Of a stretch of DNA of 64,000 nt, positions 12,672-26,398 are shown in pieces (position 1 is the first letter of the stretch; each line of letters starts with the position of its first letter). The notes beneath the pieces are model-generated. The model was not told where the DNA came from. It searched no databases and saw nothing but the letters and a program-made list of their open reading frames with translations. Origin of the DNA: Euwallacea fornicatus (Eukaryota; Arthropoda; Insecta; Coleoptera; Curculionidae); contig NW_027096051.1 of the NCBI RefSeq assembly GCF_040115645.1, forward strand, positions 372,001 to 436,000, written 5' to 3'. Both the position numbers and the translations under genes were made by a program.

Positions 12672-15600
12672 TCTTGTCGACTTTCCCAGAAAAATAGTAC
12701 TTTAAGTTCTCAGACACACAACTTTTGTGACTTTTCAAATTTTGAAGCTCGATAACTTCGACAAATGATGACCAAATGTCTTAAACAAAGTGTCAAATTA
12801 ATCAGCTCGACGGGATCGTTAACATGACACAACACATCATGATTGCATCTTGTTGAATTTCCCAGAAAAATAGTACTTTATGTGCTCAAATACACAACTT
12901 TTGTGACTTTTCAAATTTTGAATCTCGTTAACTTCGACAAATGATGACCAAATGTCTTAAACAAAGTGTCAAATTAATCAGCTCGACGGGATCGTTAAGA
13001 TGACCCAACAGATCATGATTGCATCTTGTTGAATTTCCTAGAAAAATAGTACTTTATGTGCTCAAACACTCAAATTGTGTGACTTTTCTAACTTTAAAGC
13101 TCGATAACTTCGACAAATGATGACCAAATGTCTTAAACAAAGTGTCAAATTAATCAGCTCTACGGGATCGTTAAGATGACACAACAGATCATGATTGCAT
13201 CTTGTTGAATTTCCCAGAAAAATAGTACTTTATGTGCTCAAATACACAACTTTTGTGACTTTTCAAATTTTGAATCTCGTTAACTTCGACAAATGATGAC
13301 CAAATGTCTTAAGCAAAGTGTCAAATTAATCAGCTCTACGGGATCGTTAAGATGACACAACAGATCATGATTGCATCTTGTTGAATTTCCCAGAAAAATA
13401 GTACTTTATGTGCTCAAATACACAACTTTTGTGACTTTTCAAATTTTGAAGCTCGATAACTTCGACAAATGATGACCAAATGTCTTAAACAAAGTGTCAA
13501 ATTAATCAGCTCGACGGGATCGTTAACATGACACAACACATCATGATTGCATCTTGTCGACTTTCCCAGAAAAATAGTACTTTAAGTTCTCAGACACACA
13601 ACTTTTGTGACTTTTCAAATTTTGAAGCTCGATAACTTCGACAAATGATGACCAAATGTCTTAAACAAAGTGTCAAATTAATCAGCTCGACGGGATCGTT
13701 AAGATGACCCAACAGATCATGATTGCATCTTGTTGAATTTCCCAGAAAAATAGTACTTTATGTGCTCAAACACTCAAATTTTGTGACTTTTCTAACTTTA
13801 AAGCTCGATAACTTCGACAAATGATGACCAAATGTCTTAAACAAAGTGTCAAATTAATCAGCTCTACGGGATCGTTAAGATGACACAACAGATCATGATT
13901 GCATCTTGTTGAATTTCCCAGAAAAATAGTACTTTATGTGCTCAGATACACAACTTTTGTGACTTTTCAAATTTTGAATCTCGTTAACTTCGACAAATGA
14001 TGACCAAATGTCTTAAACAAAGTGTCAAATTAATCAGCTCGACGGGATCGTTAAGATGACACAACAGATCATGATTGCATCTTGTTGAATTTCCCAGAAA
14101 AATAGTACTTTATGTGCTCAGATACACAACTTTTGTGACTTTTCAAATTTTGAATCTCGTTAACTTCGACAAATGATGACCAAATGTCTTAAACAAAGTG
14201 TCAAATTAATCAGCTCGACGGGATCGTTAAGATGACACAACAGATCATGATTGAATCTTGTTGAATTTCCCAGAAAAATTGTACTTTATGTGCTCAAATA
14301 CACAACTTTTGTGACTTTTCAAATTTTGAATCTCGTTAACTTCGACAAATGATGACCAAATGTCTTAAACAAAGTGTCAAATTAATCAGCTCGACGGGAT
14401 CGTTAAGATGACACAACAGATCATGATTTCATCTTGTTGAATTTCCCAGAAAAATAGTACTTTAAGTTCTCAGACACACAATTTTTGTGACTTTTCAAAT
14501 TTTGAATCTCGTTAACTCCGACAAATGATGACCAAATGTCTTAAACAAAGTGTCAAATTAATCAGCTCGACGGGATCGTTAACATGACACAACACATCAT
14601 GATTGCATCTTGTTGAATTTCCCAGAAAAATAGTACTTTAGGTTCTCAGACACACAACTTTTGTGACTTTTCACATTTTGAAGCTCGTTAACTTCGACAA
14701 ATGATGACCAAATGTCTTAAACAAAGTGTCAAATTAATCAGCTCGACGGGATCGTTAACATGACACAACACATCATGATTGCATCTTGTCGACTTTCCCA
14801 GAAAAATAGTACTTTAGGTTCTCAGACACACAACTTTTGTGACTTTTCACATTTTGAAGCTCGTTAACTTCGACAAATGATGACCAAATGTCTTAAACAA
14901 AGTGTCAAATTAATCAGCTCGACGGGATCGTTAAGATGACACAACAGATCATGATTGAATCTTGTTGAATTTCCCAGAAAAATTGTACTTTATGTGCTCA
15001 AATACACAACTTTTGTGACTTTTCAAATTTTGAATCTCGTTAACTTCGACAAATGATGACCAAATGTCTTAAACAAAGTGTCAAATTAATCAGCTCGACG
15101 GGATCGTTAACATGACACAACACATCATGATTGCATCTTGTCGACTTTCCCAGAAAAATAGTACTTTAGGTTCTCAGACACACAACTTTTGTGACTTTTC
15201 ACATTTTGAAGCTCGTTAACTTCGACAAATGATGACCAAATGTCTTAAACAAAGTGTCAAATTAATCAGCTCGACGGGATCGTTAACATGACACAACACA
15301 TCATGATTGCATCTTGTCGACTTTCCCAGAAAAATAGTACTTTAAGTTCTCAGACACACAACTTTTGTGACTTTTCAAATTTTGAAGCTCGATAACTTCG
15401 ACAAATGATGACCAAATGTCTTAAACAAAGTGTCAAATTAATCAGCTCGACGGGATCGTTAACATGACACAACACATTATGATTGCATCTTGTTGAATTT
15501 CCCAGAAAAATAGTACTTTATGTGCTCAAATACACAACTTTTGTGACTTTTCAAATTTTGAATCTCGTTAACTTCGACAAATGATGACCAAATGTCTTAA

Positions 15601-16342
15601 ACAAAGTGTCAAATTAATCAGCTCGACGGGATCGTTAAGATGACACAACAGATCATGATTGAATCTTGTTGAATTTCCCAGAAAAATTGTACTTTATGTG
15701 CTCAAATACACAACTTTTGTGACTTTTCAAATTTTGAATCTCGTTAACTTCGACAAATGATGACCAAATGTCTTAAACAAAGTGTCAAATTAATCAGCTC
15801 GACGGGATCGTTAAGATGACACAACAGATCATGATTTCATCTTGTTGAATTTCCCAGAAAAATAGTACTTTAAGTTCTCAGACACACAACTTTTGTGACT
15901 TTTCAAATTTTGAATCTCGTTAACTCCGACAAATGATGACCAAATGTCTTAAACAAAGTGTCAAATTAATCAGCTCGACGGGATCGTTAACATGACACAA
16001 CACATCATGATTGCATCTTGTTGAATTTCCCAGAAAAATAGTACTTTAGGTTCTCAGACACACAACTTTTGTGACTTTTCACATTTTGAAGCTCGTTAAC
16101 TTCGACAAATGATGACCAAATGTCTTAAACAAAGTGTCAAATTAATCAGCTCGACGGGATCGTTAACATGACACAACACATCATGATTGCATCTTGTCGA
16201 CTTTCCCAGAAAAATAGTACTTTAAGTTCCCAGACACACAACTTTTGTGACTTTTCGAATTTTGAAGCTCGATAACTTCGACAAATGATGACCAAATGTC
16301 TTAAACAAAGTGTCAAATTAATCAGCTCGACGGGATCGTTAA
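12521..16342. repeat. About 3.8-kb duplication, right copy
   Basis: Partner of 8473-12294. I saw one mismatch, a T for C at 14482 (cacaattttt). Only about 226 bases separate the copies, so this is close to a direct tandem of a 23-monomer unit. The seven-monomer module of 1408-2639 is nested inside, showing that duplications of different age overlap. Confidence 0.85.
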
Positions 16343-19300
16343 CATGACACAACACATCATGATTGCATCTTGTCGACTTTCCCAGAAAAATAGTACTTTA
16401 AGTTCTCAGACACCCAACTTTTGTGACTTTTCAAATTTTGAAGCTCGATAACTTCGACAAATGATGACCAAATGTCTTAAACAAAGTGTCAAATTAATCA
16501 GCTCGACGGGATCGTTAACATGACACAACACATCATGATTGCATCTTGTCGACTTTCCCAGAAAAATAGTACTTTAAGTTCTCAGACACACAACTTTTGT
16601 GACTTTTCAAATTTTGAAGCTCGATAACTTCGACAAATGATGACCAAATGTCTTAAACAAAGTGTCAAATTAATCAGCTCTACGGGATCGTTAACATGAC
16701 ACAACACATCGTGATTGCATCTTGTCAACTTTCCCAGAAAAATAGTACTTTAAGTTCTCAGACACACAACTTTTGTGACTTTTCAAATTTTGAATCTCGT
16801 TAACTTCGACAAATGATGACCAAATGTCTTAAACAAAGTGTCAAATTAATCAGCTCGACGGGATCGTTAACATGACACAACACATCATGATTGCATCTTG
16901 TCGACTTTCCCAGAAAAATAGTACTTTAAGTTCTCAGACACCCAACTTTTGTGACTTTTCAAATTTTGAAGCTCGATAACTTCGACAAATGATGACCAAA
17001 TGTCTTAAACAAAGTGTCAAATTAATCAGCTCGACGGGATCGTTAACATGACACAACACATCATGATTGCATCTTGTCGACTTTCCCAGAAAAATAGTAC
17101 TTTAAGTTCTCAGACACACAACTTTTGTGACTTTTCAAATTTTGAAGCTCGATAACTTCGACAAATGATGACCAAATGTCTTAAACAAAGTGTCAAATTA
17201 ATCAGCTCTACGGGATCGTTAACATGACACAACACATCGTGATTGCATCTTGTCAACTTTCCCAGAAAAATAGTACTTTAAGTTCTCAGACACACAACTT
17301 TTGTGACTTTTCAAATTTTGAAGCTCGATAACTTCGACAAATGATGACCAAATGTCTTAAACAAAGTGTCAAATTAATCAGCTCTACGGGATCGTTAACA
17401 TGACACAACACATCGTGATTGCATCTTGTCAACTTTCCCAGAAAAATAGTACTTTAAGTTCTCAGACACACAACTTTTGTGACTTTTCAAATTTTGAAGC
17501 TCGATAACTTCGACAAATGATGACCAAATGTCTTAAACAAAGTGTCAAATTAATCAGCTCGACGGGATCGTTAACATGACACAACACATCATGATTGCAT
17601 CTTGTCGACTTTCCCAGAAAAATAGTACTTTAAGTTCTCAGACACCCAACTTTTGTGACTTTTCAAATTTTGAAGCTCGATAACTTCGACAAATGATGAC
17701 CAAATGTCTTAAACAAAGTGTCAAATTAATCAGCTCGACGGGATCGTTAACATGACACAACACATCATGATTGCATCTTGTCGACTTTCCCAGAAAAATA
17801 GTACTTTAAGTTCTCAGACACACAACTTTTGTGACTTTTCAAATTTTGAATCTCGTTAACTTCGACAAATGATGACCAAATGTCTTAAACAAAGTGTCAA
17901 ATTAATCAGCTCGACGGGATCGTTAAGATGACACAACAGATCATGATTTCATCTTGTTGAATTTCCCAGAAAAATAGTACTTTAAGTTCTCAGACACACA
18001 ACTTTTGTGACTTTTCAAATTTTGAATCTCGTTAACTCCGACAAATGATGACCAAATGTCTTAAACAAAGTGTCAAATTAATCAGCTCGACGGGATCGTT
18101 AACATGACACAACACATCATGATTGCATCTTGTTGAATTTCCCAGAAAAATAGTACTTTAGGTTCTCAGACACACAACTTTTGTGACTTTTCACATTTTG
18201 AAGCTCGTTAACTTCGACAAATGATGACCAAATGTCTTAAACAAAGTGTCAAATTAATCAGCTCGACGGGATCGTTAACATGACACAACACATCATGATT
18301 GCATCTTGTCGACTTTCCCAGAAAAATAGTACTTTAAGTTCCCAGACACACAACTTTTGTGACTTTTCGAATTTTGAAGCTCGATAACTTCGACAAATGA
18401 TGACCAAATGTCTTAAACAAAGTGTCAAATTAATCAGCTCGACGGGATCGTTAACATGACACAACACATCATGATTGCATCTTGTCGACTTTCCCAGAAA
18501 AATAGTACTTTAAGTTCTCAGACACCCAACTTTTGTGACTTTTCAAATTTTGAAGCTCGATAACTTCGACAAATGATGACCAAATGTCTTAAACAAAGTG
18601 TCAAATTAATCAGCTCGACGGGATCGTTAACATGACACAACACATCATGATTGCATCTTGTCGACTTTCCCAGAAAAATAGTACTTTAAGTTCTCAGACA
18701 CACAACTTTTGTGACTTTTCAAATTTTGAAGCTCGATAACTTCGACAAATGATGACCAAATGTCTTAAACAAAGTGTCAAATTAATCAGCTCTACGGGAT
18801 CGTTAACATGACACAACACATCGTGATTGCATCTTGTCAACTTTCCCAGAAAAATAGTACTTTAAGTTCTCAGACACACAACTTTTGTGACTTTTCAAAT
18901 TTTGAATCTCGTTAACTTCGACAAATGATGACCAAATGTCTTAAACAAAGTGTCAAATTAATCAGCTCGACGGGATCGTTAACATGACACAACACATCAT
19001 GATTGCATCTTGTCGACTTTCCCAGAAAAATAGTACTTTAAGTTCTCAGACACCCAACTTTTGTGACTTTTCAAATTTTGAAGCTCGATAACTTCGACAA
19101 ATGATGACCAAATGTCTTAAACAAAGTGTCAAATTAATCAGCTCGACGGGATCGTTAACATGACACAACACATCATGATTGCATCTTGTCGACTTTCCCA
19201 GAAAAATAGTACTTTAAGTTCTCAGACACACAACTTTTGTGACTTTTCAAATTTTGAAGCTCGATAACTTCGACAAATGATGACCAAATGTCTTAAACAA

Positions 19301-19610
19301 AGTGTCAAATTAATCAGCTCTACGGGATCGTTAACATGACACAACACATCGTGATTGCATCTTGTCAACTTTCCCAGAAAAATAGTACTTTAAGTTCTCA
19401 GACACACAACTTTTGTGACTTTTCAAATTTTGAAGCTCGATAACTTCGACAAATGATGACCAAATGTCTTAAACAAAGTGTCAAATTAATCAGCTCTACG
19501 GGATCGTTAACATGACACAACACATCGTGATTGCATCTTGTCAACTTTCCCAGAAAAATAGTACTTTAAGTTCTCAGACACACAACTTTTGTGACTTTTC
19601 AAATTTTGAA
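15708..19610. repeat. Twelve-monomer-offset tandem duplication
   Basis: 15708-17498 matches 17820-19610 at an offset of 2112 bases. Each copy holds b, c, d, e, f', g, e, f', g and the start of a further g. The left edge is at position 44-45, where a caaatac (j) monomer in one copy meets a gacac monomer in the other. The right edge is at position 76, gaagctcg versus gaatctcg in the last g monomer. I saw no mismatch inside. Confidence 0.82.
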
Positions 19611-19711
19611 TCTCGTTAACTTCGACAAATGATGACCAAATGTCTTAAACAAAGTGTCAAATTAATCAGCTCGACGGGATCGTTAAGATGACACAACAGA
19701 TCATGATTGCA

Positions 19712-22700
19712 TCTTGTTGAATTTCCCAGAAAAATAGTACTTTATGTGCTCAAATACACAACTTTTGTGACTTTTCAAATTTTGAAGCTCGATCACTTCG
19801 ACAAATGATGACCAAATGTCTTAAACAAAGTGTTAAATTAATCAGCTCGACGGGATCGTTAACATGACACAACACATCGTGATTGCATCTTGTCAAGTTT
19901 CCCAGAAAAATAGTACTTTAAGTTCTCAGACACACAACTTTTGTGACTTTTCAAATTTTGAATCTCGTTAACTTCGACAAATGATGACCAAATGTCTTAA
20001 ACAAAGTGTCAAATTAATCAGCTCGACGGGATCGTTAAGATGGCACAACAGATCATGATTGCATCTTGTTGAATTTCCCAGAAAAATAGTACTTTATGTG
20101 CTCAAATACACAACTTTTGTGACTTTTCAAATTTTGAAGCTCGATAACTTCGACAAATGATGACCAAATGTCTTAAACAAAGTGTCAAATTAATCAGCTC
20201 GACGGGATCGTTAACATGACACAACACATCATGATTGCATCTTGTCGACTTTCCCAGAAAAATAGTACTTTAAGTTCTCAGACACACAACTTTTGTGACT
20301 TTTCAAATTTTGAAGCTCGATAACTTCGACAAATGATGACCAAATGTCTTAAACAAAGTGTCAAATTAATCAGCTCGACGGGATCGTTAACATGAAACAA
20401 CACATCATGATTGCATCTTGTCGACTTTCCCAGAAAAATAGTACTTTAGGTTCTCAGACACACAACTTTTGTGACTTTTCACATTTTGAAGCTCGTTAAC
20501 TTCGACAAATGATGACCAAATGTCTTAAACAAAGTGTCAAATTAATCAGCTCGACGGGATCGTTAACATGACACAACACATCATGATTGCATCTTGTCGA
20601 CTTTCCCAGAAAAATAGTACTTTAAGTTCTCAGACACACAACTTTTGTGACTTTTCAAATTTTGAAGCTCGATAACTTCGACAAATGATGACCAAATGTC
20701 TTAAACAAAGTGTCAAATTAATCAGCTCTACGGGATCGTTAAGATGACACAACAGATCATGATTGCATCTTGTTGAATTTCCCAGAAAAATAGTACTTTA
20801 TGTGCTCAAATACACAACTTTTGTGACTTTTCAAATTTTGAAGCTCGATAACTTCGACAAATGATGACCAAATGTCTTAAACAAAGTGTCAAATTAATCA
20901 GCTCGACGGGATCGTTAACATGACACAACACATCATGATTGCATCTTGTCGACTTTCCCAGAAAAATAGTACTTTAAGTTCTCAGACACACAACTTTTGT
21001 GACTTTTCAAATTTTGAAGCTCGATAACTTCGACAAATGATGACCAAATGTCTTAAACAAAGTGTCAAATTAATCAGCTCGACGGGATCGTTAACATGAC
21101 ACAACACATCATGATTGCATCTTGTCGACTTTCCCAGAAAAATAGTACTTTAAGTTCTCAGACACACAACTTTTGTGACTTTTCAAATTTTGAAGCTCGA
21201 TAACTTCGACAAATGATGACCAAATGTCTTAAACAAAGTGTCAAATTAATCAGCTCTACGGGATCGTTAAGATGACACAACAGATCATGATTGCATCTTG
21301 TTGAATTTCCCAGAAAAATAGTACTTTATGTGCTCAAATACACAACTTTTGTGACTTTTCAAATTTTGAAGCTCGATCACTTCGACAAATGATGACCAAA
21401 TGTCTTAAACAAAGTGTTAAATTAATCAGCTCGACGGGATCGTTAACATGACACAACACATCGTGATTGCATCTTGTCAACTTTCCCAGAAAAATAGTAC
21501 TTTAAGTTCTCAGACACACAACTTTTGTGACTTTTCAAATTTTGAATCTCGTTAACTTCGACAAATGATGACCAAATGTCTTAAACAAAGTGTCAAATTA
21601 ATCAGCTCGACGGGATCGTTAACATGACACAACACATCATGATTGCATCTTGTCGACTTTCCCAGAAAAATAGTACTTTAAGTTCTCAGACACCCAACTT
21701 TTGTGACTTTTCAAATTTTGAAGCTCGATAACTTCGACAAATGATGACCAAATGTCTTAAACAAAGTGTCAAATTAATCAGCTCGACGGGATCGTTAACA
21801 TGACACAACACATCATGATTGCATCTTGTCGACTTTCCCAGAAAAATAGTACTTTAAGTTCTCAGACACACAACTTTTGTGACTTTTCAAATTTTGAAGC
21901 TCGATAACTTCGACAAATGATGACCAAATGTCTTAAACAAAGTGTCAAATTAATCAGCTCGACGGGATCGTTAACATGACACAACACATCATGATTGCAT
22001 CTTGTCGACTTTCCCAGAAAAATAGTACTTTAAGTTCTCAGACACACAACTTTTGTGACTTTTCAAATTTTGAAGCTCGATAACTTCGACAAATGATGAC
22101 CAAATGTCTTAAACAAAGTGTCAAATTAATCAGCTCGACGGGATCGTTAACATGACACAACACATCATGATTGCATCTTGTCGACTTTCCCAGAAAAATA
22201 GTACTTTAAGTTCTCAGACACACAACTTTTGTGACTTTTCAAATTTTGAAGCTCGATAACTTCGACAAATGATGACCAAATGTCTTAAACAAAGTGTCAA
22301 ATTAATCAGCTCTACGGGATCGTTAAGATGACACAACAGATCATGATTGCATCTTGTTGAATTTCCCAGAAAAATAGTACTTTATGTGCTCAAATACACA
22401 ACTTTTGTGACTTTTCAAATTTTGAAGCTCGATCACTTCGACAAATGATGACCAAATGTCTTAAACAAAGTGTTAAATTAATCAGCTCGACGGGATCGTT
22501 AACATGACACAACACATCGTGATTGCATCTTGTCAACTTTCCCAGAAAAATAGTACTTTAAGTTCTCAGACACACAACTTTTGTGACTTTTCAAATTTTG
22601 AATCTCGTTAACTTCGACAAATGATGACCAAATGTCTTAAACAAAGTGTCAAATTAATCAGCTCGACGGGATCGTTAAGATGGCACAACAGATCATGATT

Positions 22701-23206
22701 GCATCTTGTTGAATTTCCCAGAAAAATAGTACTTTATGTGCTCAAATACACAACTTTTGTGACTTTTCAAATTTTGAAGCTCGATAACTTCGACAAATGA
22801 TGACCAAATGTCTTAAACAAAGTGTCAAATTAATCAGCTCGACGGGATCGTTAACATGACACAACACATCATGATTGCATCTTGTCGACTTTCCCAGAAA
22901 AATAGTACTTTAAGTTCTCAGACACACAACTTTTGTGACTTTTCAAATTTTGAAGCTCGATAACTTCGACAAATGATGACCAAATGTCTTAAACAAAGTG
23001 TCAAATTAATCAGCTCGACGGGATCGTTAACATGAAACAACACATCATGATTGCATCTTGTCGACTTTCCCAGAAAAATAGTACTTTAGGTTCTCAGACA
23101 CACAACTTTTGTGACTTTTCACATTTTGAAGCTCGTTAACTTCGACAAATGATGACCAAATGTCTTAAACAAAGTGTCAAATTAATCAGCTCGACGGGAT
23201 CGTTAA
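19712..23206. repeat. Fifteen-monomer-offset duplication of h-g-f-i string
   Basis: 19712-20566 matches 22352-23206 at an offset of 2640 bases. Both hold h (agctcgatcac, gtgttaaat), g ending in the rare gatggcac, a caaatac monomer, f followed by catgaaacaac, and i. One difference is gtcaagttt in 19888 against gtcaacttt in 22528. The interval 20592-22351 carries f, f', h, g and e monomers, with another h at 21296. Confidence 0.78.
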
Positions 23207-23231
23207 GATGACACAACAGATCATGATTGAA

Positions 23232-23935
23232 TCTTGTTGAATTTCCCAGAAAAATTGTACTTTATGTGCTCAAATACACAACTTTTGTGACTTTTCAAAT
23301 TTTGAATCTCGTTAACTTCGACAAATGATGACCAAATGTCTTAAACAAAGTGTCAAATTAATCAGCTCGACGGGATCGTTAACATGACACAACACATCAT
23401 GATTGCATCTTGTCGACTTTCCCAGAAAAATAGTACTTTAGGTTCTCAGACACACAACTTTTGTGACTTTTCACATTTTGAAGCTCGTTAACTTCGACAA
23501 ATGATGACCAAATGTCTTAAACAAAGTGTCAAATTAATCAGCTCGACGGGATCGTTAACATGACACAACACATTATGATTGCATCTTGTTGAATTTCCCA
23601 GAAAAATAGTACTTTATGTGCTCAAATACACAACTTTTGTGACTTTTCAAATTTTGAATCTCGTTAACTTCGACAAATGATGACCAAATGTCTTAAACAA
23701 AGTGTCAAATTAATCAGCTCGACGGGATCGTTAAGATGACACAACAGATCATGATTTCATCTTGTTGAATTTCCCAGAAAAATAGTACTTTAAGTTCTCA
23801 GACACACAACTTTTGTGACTTTTCAAATTTTGAAGCTCGATAACTTCGACAAATGATGACCAAATGTCTTAAACAAAGTGTCAAATTAATCAGCTCGACG
23901 GGATCGTTAACATGACACAACACATTATGATTGCA
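23232..23935. repeat. j-i-k string with a b-like chimeric monomer
   Basis: Monomers j (23232), i (23408) and k (23584) lead into 23760, which has the gatttcat lead and gttgaa start of type b but ends with agctcgataac like f. Type b normally has gaatctcgttaactcc, so this is a likely b/f chimera with a switch between positions 11 and 76. Confidence 0.6.
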
Positions 23936-25870
23936 TCTTGTTGAATTTCCCAGAAAAATAGTACTTTATGTGCTCAAATACACAACTTTTGTGACTTTTC
24001 AAATTTTGAATCTCGTTAACTTCGACAAATGATGACCAAATGTCTTAAACAAAGTGTCAAATTAATCAGCTCGACGGGATCGTTAAGATGACACAACAGA
24101 TCATGATTTCATCTTGTTGAATTTCCCAGAAAAATAGTACTTTAAGTTCTCAGACACACAACTTTTGTGACTTTTCAAATTTTGAATCTCGTTAACTCCG
24201 ACAAATGATGACCAAATGTCTTAAACAAAGTGTCAAATTAATCAGCTCGACGGGATCGTTAACATGACACAACACATCATGATTGCATCTTGTTGAATTT
24301 CCCAGAAAAATAGTACTTTAGGTTCTCAGACACACAACTTTTGTGACTTTTCACATTTTGAAGCTCGTTAACTTCGACAAATGATGACCAAATGTCTTAA
24401 ACAAAGTGTCAAATTAATCAGCTCGACGGGATCGTTAACATGACACAACACATCATGATTGCATCTTGTCGACTTTCCCAGAAAAATAGTACTTTAAGTT
24501 CCCAGACACACAACTTTTGTGACTTTTCGAATTTTGAAGCTCGATAACTTCGACAAATGATGACCAAATGTCTTAAACAAAGTGTCAAATTAATCAGCTC
24601 GACGGGATCGTTAACATGACACAACACATCATGATTGCATCTTGTCGACTTTCCCAGAAAAATAGTACTTTAAGTTCTCAGACACCCAACTTTTGTGACT
24701 TTTCAAATTTTGAAGCTCGATAACTTCGACAAATGATGACCAAATGTCTTAAACAAAGTGTCAAATTAATCAGCTCGACGGGATCGTTAACATGACACAA
24801 CACATCATGATTGCATCTTGTCGACTTTCCCAGAAAAATAGTACTTTAAGTTCTCAGACACACAACTTTTGTGACTTTTCAAATTTTGAAGCTCGATAAC
24901 TTCGACAAATGATGACCAAATGTCTTAAACAAAGTGTCAAATTAATCAGCTCGACGGGATCGTTAACATGACACAACACATCATGATTGCATCTTGTCGA
25001 CTTTCCCAGAAAAATAGTACTTTAAGTTCTCAGACACACAACTTTGTGACTTTTCAAATTTTGAAGCTCGATAACTTCGACAAATGATGACCAAATGTCT
25101 TAAACAAAGTGTCAAATTAATCAGCTCTACGGGATCGTTAAGATGACACAACAGATCATGATTGCATCTTGTTGAATTTCCCAGAAAAATAGTACTTTAT
25201 GTGCTCAAATACACAACTTTTGTGACTTTTCAAATTTTGAAGCTCGATCACTTCGACAAATGATGACCAAATGTCTTAAACAAAGTGTTAAATTAATCAG
25301 CTCGACGGGATCGTTAACATGACACAACACATCGTGATTGCATCTTGTCAACTTTCCCAGAAAAATAGTACTTTAAGTTCTCAGACACACAACTTTTGTG
25401 ACTTTTCAAATTTTGAATCTCGTTAACTTCGACAAATGATGACCAAATGTCTTAAACAAAGTGTCAAATTAATCAGCTCGACGGGATCGTTAACATGACA
25501 CAACACATCATGATTGCATCTTGTCGACTTTCCCAGAAAAATAGTACTTTAAGTTCTCAGACACACAACTTTTGTGACTTTTCAAATTTTGAAGCTCGAT
25601 AACTTCGACAAATGATGACCAAATGTCTTAAACAAAGTGTCAAATTAATCAGCTCGACGGGATCGTTAACATGAAACAACACATCATGATTGCATCTTGT
25701 CGACTTTCCCAGAAAAATAGTACTTTAGGTTCTCAGACACACAACTTTTGTGACTTTTCACATTTTGAAGCTCGTTAACTTCGACAAATGATGACCAAAT
25801 GACTTAAACAAAGTGTCAAATTACTCAGCTCGACGGGATCGTTAACATGACACAACACATCATGATTGCA
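23936..25870. repeat. Eleven-monomer unit k-b-c-d-e-f-f'-h-g-f-i, copy 1
   Basis: Ordered types start at 23936, 24112, 24288, 24464, 24640, 24816, 24992, 25167, 25343, 25519 and 25695. The closest relative is 32031-33966, with the same eleven types in the same order. The last monomer carries aaatgactta and aaattactcag, also seen in 30447 and 33791. The f before it ends acatgaaac here, but atatgaaac in the copies at 28511 and 33615. Confidence 0.8.
24992..25166. repeat. 175-bp monomer with one-base deletion
   Basis: An f' monomer in which acacaacttttgtg has become acacaactttgtg, losing one T near 25046. It is the second and last register shift in the window. The corresponding monomer of the related unit (33087) is full length, so the loss came after that duplication or was not shared. 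Confidence 0.85.
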
Positions 25871-26398
25871 TCTTGTCGACTTTCCCAGAAAAATAGTACT
25901 TTAAGTTCTCAGACACACAACTTTTGTGACTTTTCAAATTTTGAAGCTCGATAACTTCGACAAATGATGACCAAATGTCTTAAACAAAGTGTCAAATTAA
26001 TCAGCTCGACGGGATCGTTAACATGAAACAACACATCATGATTGCATCTTGTCGACTTTCCCAGAAAAATAGTACTTTAGGTTCTCAGACACACAACTTT
26101 TGTGACTTTTCACATTTTGAAGCTCGTTAACTTCGACAAATGATGACCAAATGTCTTAAACAAAGTGTCAAATTAATCAGCTCGACGGGATCGTTAACAT
26201 GACACAACACATCATGATTGCATCTTGTCGACTTTCCCAGAAAAATAGTACTTTAAGTTCTCAGACACACAACTTTTGTGACTTTTCAAATTTTGAAGCT
26301 CGATAACTTCGACAAATGATGACCAAATGTCTTAAACAAAGTGTCAAATTAATCAGCTCGACGGGATCGTTAACATGACACAACACATCATGATTGCA

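Larger units (their letters stand above)
1..15839. repeat. Zone 1: mixed monomer block with cagatac, cctag and gaccc markers
   Basis: This zone interleaves f monomers with 'tgtgctcaaatac' monomers and 'tgtgctcagatac' monomers. The cagatac form occurs only between about 2288 and 14255 (for example 2288, 2464, 3520, 4928, 6160, 7568, 9856, 13904). The linker gacccaac appears only here (for example near 1385, 2090, 5960, 7190, 8955, 13000), as does the cctag monomer (1408, 7216, 8976, 13024). The zone has no sharp right edge: the b-c-d cassette typical of Zone 2 is already present from 7920 (b, c) and 12144 (d). Confidence 0.75.

Noticed and set aside
16146..16355. 69-codon minus-strand open frame, repeated at 18258, 24418, 27585, 29521, 31457, 32513 and 36737 (and nearly so at 12098)
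   Set aside because: It is the repeat read across one monomer plus 34 bases. It follows from a single substitution and is limited by the 176-base period. No recognisable domain is present.
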